From: CAYWNA01 sp964459305
GTDB taxonomy: Bacteria > Planctomycetota > Planctomycetia > Pirellulales > Pirellulaceae
Direction: 5' to 3'
Length of the DNA: 48,440 nucleotides
Assembly: GCA_964459305.1 (NCBI GenBank)
Contig: CAYWNA010000081.1
Location: 1-48,440 of the forward strand
The notes below the pieces were generated by a model. The model was given only the letters and a program-made list of their open reading frames with translations. It searched no databases and had not been told where the DNA came from. Made by a program: the position numbers and the translations under genes. Below, piece by piece: positions 35,403 through 42,146 of the stretch (positions are counted from its first letter, which is position 1; every line of letters begins with the position of its first letter).

Positions 35403-35523
35403 TCAAGGCGAGCGGCAGATGAGAGTATACTGTGGGGCAGGCTTTCCGGCCTGTCGATGGTGTGACATGTCAGGCTGGAAAGCCTGACGTACGGGTAAGA
35501 GAATTTCCGCCGCTCGCCCGAAG
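35403..35523. repeat. palindromic element, copy C (about 121 bp)
   Basis: Starts tcaaggcgagcggcagatga and ends cgctcgcccgaag, with the inner stem gggcaggctttccggcctgtc against gacatgtcaggctggaaagc. It is more diverged in the stem than copies A and B, but keeps the outer ends and the gatggtgt loop. It follows the sigma relic. Confidence 0.85.
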
Positions 35524-35580
35524 CCCGGCTCGCGCCTGAAGCGGAGATGCCATGTCGCCCACGCGCGTGCCGCAGACCTT

Positions 35581-38500
35581 CTACTCTTCGTTGACGATGA
35601 CCTCAGGGGTCAGGATCATGAGCAGCCGTTCGCCGGAATCCGCCTTCGCATCGTCGTCGGTGATGTCGACAACCAACGATTCACCAACGGGCACGACCTT
35701 CGTGGTGCCATCTGGAACGATGTCTCCCGACTCTCTGGGTTCGGCGGCAAAGGTCAGCCTAACGGACCGGCGGTCGTCTGACACGACGGTCTGCAGATGA
35801 AATGCGCCCACGCCGCCCATCCGCTCGGATTCCGGACGGCGAAGACGAAGGCTGGCCTTCTGCCCGTTGAAGAGCGTCATCTTTGGTCCGAGCATCATGA
35901 TTTCCCGCTGACCTTCCGCGCCGGGAGCGCCAAGGAAATCACTCACCGAGTCCACCATAGACGTGGAGTCGCCCATCAATTCTGTCCCCGCCAGCTTACT
36001 GGCGTATTCGTCCCTGACCCGAATCGTCTTGAGGCTCACGGTAACCTGTACATCCTGAAGGCGGCGCAGTTGCGCAAGCAAATCAGCGATATGTTCGTGG
36101 ACGTCTTCGGTCTGCGAGACGACCAGGCTCAACGTTTTGGGAAATTCGGCAATCGAACCGTGTCCGCCAACGTCGTCCCACGTGGACGGGACAACGGTAT
36201 TGGTGATCAGATCAATCAACGTTTCAAAGTCCGCTTCGACGCGCTTCGCTGGCTTGCCTCGGGAGCCGGCGCCCGGTGCGTGGATGTGGGCGGGAACTGG
36301 AATGACCAAATCCGCGACGCCGTAGGACCTCGTAAACAGCTTGCCCGCGTTCCTGGACTCGCTCGTGATTGTGATCGTTTCGCCGTCAATCACGTAGTCG
36401 AGATGCAGCGGCTCCAATATCAGCTTCAACGCGCTTTCGACGCTGACTGGGGAACTCAAGTTGACGGTGACTGGCTCATACTTGGTAACACCCTCTTCGT
36501 GAATCCCCGCCTTGTCGATCACCACAATCAGCCCTGCCCTTTCGGCGATATCGCTCAACGCAGCCGATAGCGGAGCCCGATCCAGATTCACTTCGATTCG
36601 CTGTTCGAGCGGTTTTCGCGACGGGGCCTCATGCGGTTCCAGATCCGGCTGATTTTCATCCAACTTGTGCAAATGGGTCGTCTCGACATACACCACCTCC
36701 GCGACGTCCCTGTCCGACTTGCATGCAATCGGCCACTCGACCTCCGAGCTTTCTGTGAAGTAGACGCTGCATTCGTATTGAGTGCGATGCCGTTGAGCCC
36801 ATCCGATCAATGGGTAGGATATTGGAGGATTGACGTCGTCAGCCTTCTTCTTTTTCACGATGCGGAAGACATCGCGGTGCTTTTCGAACGCCTGCGACAA
36901 GGCGCCGTTGAGATTCCGCTTCTCGTCCAGTGCGCGGATCACGTCGTCGTCGGTCGGCGGCTCGATTCCTTTGCACGAATGGGCCTCAACGACGGGCCTC
37001 AGAGGGAGTGATGGGCTTGGCGGTTTCTCCGCTGCCTTCGCCTCCGGCGACGAGTCGGCCGCGAAATTCTCCGAATCGAGCACAATCTCGCCCGTCACAC
37101 CGGCATCACTGTCGACACCCACACCAAACACCTGCCGGTCGCTGGGCGTGTCTCCGTCATCAGAGTCGACCTGCAGCGGCAACCCGGTCGCCCGGAGCAT
37201 CACTAACATCGACTGCTCTTTGCCTTTGCCATCGGTCGTCTTGAAGCCGCCGAGGACGAGCGTCTTTCCGGACGGGACTTCCACCGAAGTCTCCAACTGT
37301 GTCTTCGCCACGACGGGTACCTGAAGTGTTGTGCCGGTTCCGCTTTTGCTGCCCGGAATGGTGGTGGTTTCCACGTCGCGGATGCTGGCCAGAGTCAGAG
37401 CGTAGTCCAGCCAGACGGTAGCGTTCCCCCGCCGTATCGGGCGCAACTGCATCGAGAGACCTTCGTCGACGATACGGATCTGCGGCGCTCCGTCCTTGAG
37501 TCCAACGACGAACGGCCTCTGAGAGCAACTCTTAATCACCCCCGACTGGCCGTTGAGCAGCGCCACCTTGGGATTCGCGAGTACGCTGACCTTGGGATTG
37601 TTCTGCAATTGCCCAAGCACCTTCGAAACGTGGCGATCGTCCATCACCTCGATCATCACCGGCAAGCGTTTTTCGACGATGGTGTGTGCTCGCGTGCGCC
37701 GTCGCGGCGACGACTCTGGCAGGGGGCGGTCTGGCACCTTGTGCGGGTCCACATGTTGTCGATAAGCACGTAGTGGCTCGGTTGGATCCTGGTGCGTGGG
37801 TTGCTCGTCGGTCTCGACTTCAGTCCCCACGATCGTCCAATTCGAACCGATCGCGTTGACGGCGTCCGCCGGCCCGGTGACCAGGCGTGTTTCGATGACC
37901 ACTTGCCCAAAACCGTACTTACGCAACACTTCCAACATGCGATAAATACGCTTGTGCCAATCGGCGGTATGGCGGACGATCAGTTTGTTCTCGGACCATT
38001 CGACGCGCGGCCGTTTGTTCTGCTTCGACGATTCCTTGCCTGCACCTTCCGATCCGTCGGTCGTTTCCTTCGACTGCAAATCGGGTGTTTCTCTTTCGTG
38101 GGACGACATTGATGTCGACACCCTGATGTGCCCGATCACCACATCCTTCGCCGTCTCGATGTCGGTTTCCTGTTCCAGCTGGACCTTATCGATCAGATCG
38201 GCAACCGCATAGACGCGGGTCTCCAATGGCTGATCGGGAAAGGTTTTTGGCAACGCTGGAATAGGAGCAACGGATAGATTCTGAGGTGACGTGAGACACT
38301 TCACAGGCTCGTCCTTTTCGCCGGCGAGGAATGCTGCTCCGGGCAGCATCAGTGCCGCGGAAATCAACAGTACGAGCCAACACCACCACGGAGTACGTCG
38401 GTGACATCCTTGTCCGAGTTTCATGATTCGCTCCAAACGGTTTGAGGTGATCTCCACGGGGCGAACGCCCGGAAAAGCAGGAACGGGTTTCAGCGTCTTC

Positions 38501-39453
38501 TTCAACTCCAGTACATCGAGCAGGCTGCGTGCATAGCGGGCGGAACTGCAACCGAGTTCCCCGATCACTTCCTCGTCGCAGCAGCGTTCGGCTTCGCGCG
38601 ACGCCCGACGTCCCGCCCACCAGACCAGCGGGTGACACCACCACAGCGCCTGCGCGATCACCTGCAGCATGCCGGTCCACAAATCGCCGCGCCGTACGTG
38701 AATCAGTTCATGGGCCAGAAGGGGCTTCAAGTCTTCGTCTGACTTCCCCTCCACCAAGACTGTCGGTAGCAGCACGGTCGGTCGCAGCACGCCAATCACG
38801 GCCGGACCCGTACGACTGGTCGTGAGCAGCAGGCGCACGCGTCGTTTCACTCTCAGCCGACGCGAGAGATCTCGAACGAGATCGGCTATTCGCGGTTCTT
38901 CAACACAGCCTTGTCGTTTCACGCGCCAGCAATAGCCCAGGCATCGCAGAACCGATACGACAGCAATTAGCACAGCACCGAATGCCCAGATGACCAACAG
39001 CGCCACGATGCCTCGATCCGAGGACGTGACGCGTCCGATGGCCGACGATCGCCGAGCGGAGTCTGCGGCGACCAATGCTCCGCTATCCAGATTGCGCGGA
39101 CGCGGCGTCGGTCCCCGCGCGGAGTCAGTGGAGCGCGGCGAGGCCACAAAGGTGGCCGTGACCGCGGCCTCTGCACCGTTGTGTCGCTCGCAGTCCGCAT
39201 CGCCGCGGTGTAGCTGCGACTCCGTCGCTGCGACGCTCTGAGGTGGATGCAGCCAGCTGAACACGCCACTCGGACTGCTCCACACGGGAGGCGTCACGCA
39301 CTTGACCAGCACGAGCAGCCACAAGACGAATGCCAGATGAGGCCGGTTTCGGGCAAAAAGGCGAACCGCCACCGCGGTGAGCACAATTAGCGCCGTTACC
39401 TGCCAGGCGTGCGTCATGGCCAGTCGCATCCATTCACTGGCGAGCTGTCCCAT
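35581..39453 (-). CDS. BlaR1-type M56 metallopeptidase fused to two secretin-like modules
   Basis: 1290-aa membrane sensor. The N-terminal third is a BlaR1/MecR1 M56 protease: membrane segments at about 14-35, 40-60 and 108-130; the zinc motif HELIH at 248-252 in LLAHELIHVRRGDLW; downstream REAERCCDEE (E287/E289, zinc ligand candidate) and a further TM (WWCWLVLLISAALMLPGAAF, about 345-365). Instead of a penicillin-binding sensor domain, the extracytoplasmic part is 900 residues with two secretin-like units: one at about 395-760 (VYAVADLID, QLQNNPKVSVLANPKVALLN, GKTLVLGGFKTTDG) and one at about 950-1290 (RSYGVADLVIPVP, FETLIDLITNTVVPSTWDDV, LGPKMTLFNGQKAS). The start overlaps blaI by 20 nt. 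It probably cleaves or inactivates the BlaI partner on an envelope signal. Confidence 0.9.
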   Translation of the reverse strand: MGQLASEWMRLAMTHAWQVTALIVLTAVAVRLFARNRPHLAFVLWLLVLVKCVTPPVWSSPSGVFSWLHPPQSVAATESQLHRGDADCERHNGAEAAVTATFVASPRSTDSARGPTPRPRNLDSGALVAADSARRSSAIGRVTSSDRGIVALLVIWAFGAVLIAVVSVLRCLGYCWRVKRQGCVEEPRIADLVRDLSRRLRVKRRVRLLLTTSRTGPAVIGVLRPTVLLPTVLVEGKSDEDLKPLLAHELIHVRRGDLWTGMLQVIAQALWWCHPLVWWAGRRASREAERCCDEEVIGELGCSSARYARSLLDVLELKKTLKPVPAFPGVRPVEITSNRLERIMKLGQGCHRRTPWWCWLVLLISAALMLPGAAFLAGEKDEPVKCLTSPQNLSVAPIPALPKTFPDQPLETRVYAVADLIDKVQLEQETDIETAKDVVIGHIRVSTSMSSHERETPDLQSKETTDGSEGAGKESSKQNKRPRVEWSENKLIVRHTADWHKRIYRMLEVLRKYGFGQVVIETRLVTGPADAVNAIGSNWTIVGTEVETDEQPTHQDPTEPLRAYRQHVDPHKVPDRPLPESSPRRRTRAHTIVEKRLPVMIEVMDDRHVSKVLGQLQNNPKVSVLANPKVALLNGQSGVIKSCSQRPFVVGLKDGAPQIRIVDEGLSMQLRPIRRGNATVWLDYALTLASIRDVETTTIPGSKSGTGTTLQVPVVAKTQLETSVEVPSGKTLVLGGFKTTDGKGKEQSMLVMLRATGLPLQVDSDDGDTPSDRQVFGVGVDSDAGVTGEIVLDSENFAADSSPEAKAAEKPPSPSLPLRPVVEAHSCKGIEPPTDDDVIRALDEKRNLNGALSQAFEKHRDVFRIVKKKKADDVNPPISYPLIGWAQRHRTQYECSVYFTESSEVEWPIACKSDRDVAEVVYVETTHLHKLDENQPDLEPHEAPSRKPLEQRIEVNLDRAPLSAALSDIAERAGLIVVIDKAGIHEEGVTKYEPVTVNLSSPVSVESALKLILEPLHLDYVIDGETITITSESRNAGKLFTRSYGVADLVIPVPAHIHAPGAGSRGKPAKRVEADFETLIDLITNTVVPSTWDDVGGHGSIAEFPKTLSLVVSQTEDVHEHIADLLAQLRRLQDVQVTVSLKTIRVRDEYASKLAGTELMGDSTSMVDSVSDFLGAPGAEGQREIMMLGPKMTLFNGQKASLRLRRPESERMGGVGAFHLQTVVSDDRRSVRLTFAAEPRESGDIVPDGTTKVVPVGESLVVDITDDDAKADSGERLLMILTPEVIVNEE

Positions 39454-39832
39454 CGCTCTCCTCCTCGAGCTGATCGATCAATTCCCGTAGTTGGACGAGT
39501 TCGTCATGGCTGATCCCACGATCCTCGATCAGATGACGCACCAGCGGCAACGTCTCGCCGGCGAACAGCCGGTCGATCAAATCGTCCAGCGTCTCCCGGA
39601 TCACCGTCCGCGGCTTTACTTTCGGCTCGTACACGCGGATGCGTCCTTCGAGTTTGGCTCGCGCGTAGCCTTTGGACTCCAGACGCCTGAGATACGTCTG
39701 CACGGTCGTGAAGTCGATCTTTCGGCTTGCGGGAAAGGCATCATGCACTTCGCGCACCGTCGCTTTGCCGAGTTCCCACAGCACGCGTGCAACTTCCATC
39801 TCGCCCTTGGACAATCCCGGTCGCCCACTCAT
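39434..39832 (-). CDS. blaI: BlaI/MecI/CopY-family repressor
   Basis: 132-aa winged-helix repressor of the BlaI/MecI/CopY (penicillinase repressor) family. SKGEMEVARVLWELGKATVR and EVHDAFPASRKIDFTTVQTY are the wing and recognition-helix region (about 8-50), followed by LRRLESKGYARAKLEGR (about 48-64, wing). The C-terminal helices (TLDDLIDRLFAGETLPLVRH and DELVQLRELIDQLEEESDG) make the dimer. The cleavage-site region used by BlaR1-type proteases is probably between these parts. It is translated just before the M56 gene (20-nt overlap), so both come from one promoter. aggagggg sits 8 nt upstream of the ATG. The operator is in the promoter itself (39857-39900). Confidence 0.93.
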   Translation of the reverse strand: MSGRPGLSKGEMEVARVLWELGKATVREVHDAFPASRKIDFTTVQTYLRRLESKGYARAKLEGRIRVYEPKVKPRTVIRETLDDLIDRLFAGETLPLVRHLIEDRGISHDELVQLRELIDQLEEESDGTARQ

Positions 39833-39856
39833 CGTTAGCGCCCCTCCTCAATGACA

Positions 39857-39900
39857 AATGTACGTGGAAGATTGTAGACGTACATTCGTACTTGGGTCAA
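39857..39900 (-). promoter_or_regulatory. sigma-70-like promoter with BlaI-type operator for the blaI/M56 operon
   Basis: Reading the minus strand: TTGACC (39900-39895), an 18-nt spacer, TACAAT (39876-39871), then the start region and aggagggg. A perfect 9-bp inverted repeat, aatgtacgt (39857-39865) and acgtacatt (39878-39886), straddles the -10 box. A dimer bound there would block polymerase, so autorepression by BlaI is likely. The half-site contains tgtac, similar to the TACA/TGTA cores of known BlaI operators. Confidence 0.7.
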
Positions 39901-39950
39901 GCCCGCTTTTCCTAAACGACGGTGGACGCCAAAAGGGCTTCTGCATCTCC

Positions 39951-40071
39951 CAGGAAGTGACGCGCCCGACAAAACTCCGATTGCGACGTGGGATAGGCTT
40001 CCAGCCTGTCGGCAGAAGAGACAGGCTGGAAGCCTATCCCACGACTTTTGGCGGGCATATCAGGAAGTGAC
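39951..40071. repeat. core hairpin of the palindromic element family (copy D) between 11-bp direct repeats
   Basis: A 24-bp perfect stem (39987-40010 and 40020-40043; cgtgggataggcttccagcc + tgtc) has a 9-nt loop. It is identical in core to copies A and B but lacks the outer ends. It is framed by direct repeats caggaagtgac at 39951-39961 and 40061-40071. Confidence 0.75.
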
Positions 40072-40161
40072 CTGCCTACACGACGTAGCGGATGTCGTGT
40101 GACCTCCGGGTCCCGAACCCTCGCGAGCAGGTATCTCAATTGAGAGTTGCACGAAAATATG

Positions 40162-40189
40162 TTGATTTATTTTCTGCGGTGACTATACT
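40162..40189 (+). promoter_or_regulatory. sigma-70-like promoter
   Basis: TTGATT (40162-40167), a 16-nt spacer and TATACT (40184-40189) in an AT-rich stretch unlike its surroundings. It precedes a transcribed-looking interval with a strong terminator about 460 nt later. Confidence 0.5.
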
Positions 40190-40249
40190 ATGGTTAGTGC
40201 CATTCGGCAGACCATTACCCTCTTGTTTTCCTTCATAGGGAGGGCAGAC

Positions 40250-40279
40250 ATGCAAGCACCACCGGGCATGTATGTCTGA
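40250..40279 (+). CDS. possible 9-aa leader peptide
   Basis: ATG 40250 to TGA 40279 encodes MQAPPGMYV. GGGAGGG is 5 nt upstream, a far better ribosome site than most genes in this window have. The stop codon lies within the base of the following 10-bp hairpin (40277-40305), so a ribosome stalled on the Pro-Pro or at the end would change that structure. The peptide alone has no recognisable family. Confidence 0.3.
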   Translation: MQAPPGMYV

Positions 40280-40623
40280 GGAGCGAACGCTCTTCTCGCT
40301 CCTCAACGTTGGCGTGCATGGCAGGATTGGCCAGGCAGTGCGATTCGCTCTGATGGTTGCTGCCATGTCTTGTGCGACACGATCACCTTATTTCGTGACT
40401 GCAAACTGGTAATCGCTGCTTCCGCTTCGTTCGCGATGCGGACAGCTACTGTGACTGCCCGTCGCATTTCGATTTCCGGTTCAATCTTGCTCCTGGAAAA
40501 GCCCCGCATCCAATGTCTCATGAGCGGCTTTCGGCAATGTGGGGTTGGCCCAACCGGGCAATGTAAGAACGAACAGGAGATGTCCTGCGAAGGGCGTCGT
40601 GTAGGTTCTTTCCATAAGTCGAT

Positions 40624-40657
40624 GGCCCTCGCCATGCGTGGCGAGGGCCTCTTTTTT
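40624..40657 (+). terminator. strong rho-independent terminator
   Basis: An 11-bp perfect stem (ggccctcgcca 40624-40634, tggcgagggcc 40639-40649) with loop tgcg, followed by tctttttt. It is the clearest intrinsic terminator in the window, orientation plus. No protein gene ends just before it. Confidence 0.85.
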
Positions 40658-40878
40658 GGCCGTTCACGAAGTACCGAACGGTCGGTGAATTGCCAGCAGA
40701 TCTTGCCGGGGCGATGGTTGGAACTCAAGTGCCCGGACTTCCCTCGCGGAAACTGTTGGATCGCAACATCGAAAGCCGGGCCAAAGGTCCTTGCGTGTGC
40801 CCAAGATTCGTTGCTCGTCTACGAATAGTCTAAGTTAGCGGGCGTTTCCTCTGCTCCCCCGTTCCAAGGGCCAGATCG

Positions 40879-41313
40879 ATGTTTCCCTTTAGTTGGTCGC
40901 TTCGTGACTGGTGCCGGGCCTTCGTGGTGTTCGCGGCGGGCTTGATCTTGGGCATGGCCGTCTGGTGGACATCCCCCTTGTTCACGGGGCATGCGGAACC
41001 ATGGGACGCCGAAGGCAGGTACTACGTCGGGGCGCTGTTTGTCGCTGGGTTCATCGCAACCATTTTTCTGCCGAAGGCATTTTGGGTCGCCCCGATTGGT
41101 GTGTACGTCGGGCAACTTCTATATGGTGTGTACTTGTACGACCCAGAAAGCGCATCCCTGTGGCCGCTGGGGATGGTGTTGGCCGTATTCTATTGCGTCG
41201 CCGCCTTTGCCGGTGCTTTGGCCTGTGCGATGTCGATGTGGTTGATTCACTTCGTGTTGAGGACGTTCCGATTCGTCTTGGGACTGCGAAAGCAGGCTAA
41301 GAACGCTGAATGA
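40879..41313 (+). CDS. small four-helix membrane protein of unknown function
   Basis: 144 aa with four hydrophobic segments: FVVFAAGLILGMAVWWTSPL (about 15-34), YYVGALFVAGFIATIFL (about 48-64), FWVAPIGVYVGQLLYGVYLY (about 68-87) and LGMVLAVFYCVAAFAGALAC (about 98-117), with a basic tail (LRTFRFVLGLRKQAKNAE). There is no named family I can attach. The ATG lacks a clear ribosome site; a GTG or second ATG nearby does not improve it. It follows the terminator at 40657 by about 220 bp, so it either has its own promoter or is read through from the leader. Confidence 0.65.
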   Translation: MFPFSWSLRDWCRAFVVFAAGLILGMAVWWTSPLFTGHAEPWDAEGRYYVGALFVAGFIATIFLPKAFWVAPIGVYVGQLLYGVYLYDPESASLWPLGMVLAVFYCVAAFAGALACAMSMWLIHFVLRTFRFVLGLRKQAKNAE

Positions 41314-41636
41314 AACTGCAGGGGCTGCTTGCCGTTGCAGGAACGGTACGGGGATTGCGCTCGCGAGATCGTTTCCGGTCCTCGGCAAAACTGCGGCAAT
41401 CAGCAGTTACGCGGAGACATGCAGAACGAGTTCGAGCGGCGTCCACCCGCGCTCGTCGAAGACGCTGAAAAGTCAATCGCCCTTCCCAGCAACACATGGC
41501 CTGGGAAAGGCGTGTGACTGACAGGCCGGATGTTCTTAGCGCCCACTCGCAAGTTGCCGGAAACAACCGCGATCCACAAACCCGGCTTTTTCGGGAAAGC
41601 CGGGCTCCCTTGGGCCCAGAACCTCTGCTCGGCGAC
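41314..41636. other. convergent intergenic region
   Basis: Between the plus-strand membrane protein and the minus-strand RRM gene I see no gene. Besides the hairpin at 41581-41604 there is no structure of note. Confidence 0.5.
41581..41604 (-). terminator. probable terminator of the RRM gene
   Basis: On the minus strand cccggcttt and aaaagccggg form a 9-bp stem with a short loop, about 33 nt after the RRM stop. Only three T residues follow (gggtttgtgg), so efficiency may be moderate. It can also act on the plus strand. Confidence 0.5.
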
Positions 41637-41969
41637 CTAGTAACGTCTACCGCCGCCACCGCCGCCGCCACCGTAGCCACCTCGGCCACGGCCGCCGCCG
41701 CCACCGCGTCCGCCTCGGTCTTGCCGCGGTCGAGCTTCGTTGACATTGAGCGTTCGCCCGCCGACCTCTTGGCCGTTTAGGGCGTCAATGGCTGCCTGGG
41801 CCTCTTCATCGTTGGCCATCTCGACAAAGCCGAAGCCCTTCGAGCGGCCCGTGTCCCGCTCCATAATGACCTGGGCCGACTGGACCGTCCCAAACTCTTC
41901 GAACAACGATTGCAGATCGCTGTCGGTCGTTTCATACGACATGTTACCGACGTACACCTTCTTAGCCAC
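41637..41969 (-). CDS. RNA-binding protein with one RRM and a glycine-rich tail
   Basis: 110-aa RNA-binding protein of the bacterial/cyanobacterial Rbp type. RNP2 is KVYVGNM (residues 4-10) and RNP1 is KGFGFVEM (44-51), in the standard beta1-alpha-beta2-beta3 spacing. FEEFGTVQSAQVIMERDTG is the alpha1-beta2 region. From about 82 the tail is Gly/Arg-rich (RGGRGGGGGRGRGGYGGGG). The start is a GTG (41969), supported by GGAGGAGG 7 nt upstream; the upstream frame is AT-rich leader. The leader on this strand also has a GC hairpin (gcccactgtgggc, 42023-42011) and an 8-T run before the ribosome site, a layout seen with cold-inducible genes. It probably acts as an RNA chaperone or post-transcriptional regulator. 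Confidence 0.93.
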   Translation of the reverse strand: MAKKVYVGNMSYETTDSDLQSLFEEFGTVQSAQVIMERDTGRSKGFGFVEMANDEEAQAAIDALNGQEVGGRTLNVNEARPRQDRGGRGGGGGRGRGGYGGGGGGGGRRY

Positions 41970-42146
41970 GTTCGGCCTCCTCCAGAAAAAAAACACGCAA
42001 TACAAGCTAGGCCCACAGTGGGCTAATGCCATCGAACAAGAAATGCTTTAAATCATTTGTGACTGTACACGAACAAAACGCAATGGGGGGGACGAGAAAA
42101 ACATGCTTTTTATTACCCGCCGTCCGTCCGCGGGCGGAAGATCGAT

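Larger units (their letters stand above)
40196..40657 (+). ncRNA. candidate structured RNA or attenuated leader
   Basis: The interval from the promoter (40162-40189) to the intrinsic terminator at 40624-40657 has no convincing protein: the longest plus frame (152 aa from 40370) reads through the terminator and has no domain-like pattern. Two consecutive hairpins lie near the start: cagacat/atgtctg (40245-40278), and a 10-bp stem (40277-40286 with 40296-40305). A 9-codon ORF with a strong ribosome site is in the first hairpin. It does not show the conserved cores I know for tmRNA, RNase P or SRP RNA. It could be an independent small RNA of about 460 nt, or a long leader with attenuation of the membrane-protein gene at 40879, with 40658-40878 as featureless spacer. 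Confidence 0.35.

Noticed and set aside
36833..36990. possible frameshift in the middle of the M56-secretin protein, because the middle (about 820-875) looks low in similarity
   Set aside because: The single frame stays open for all 1290 codons and both secretin-like units are in it; the middle is simply a variable linker.
40370..40828. 152-aa plus-strand frame through the terminator at 40624
   Set aside because: It encodes the terminator hairpin itself and has no protein-like pattern. It is not reported as a gene.
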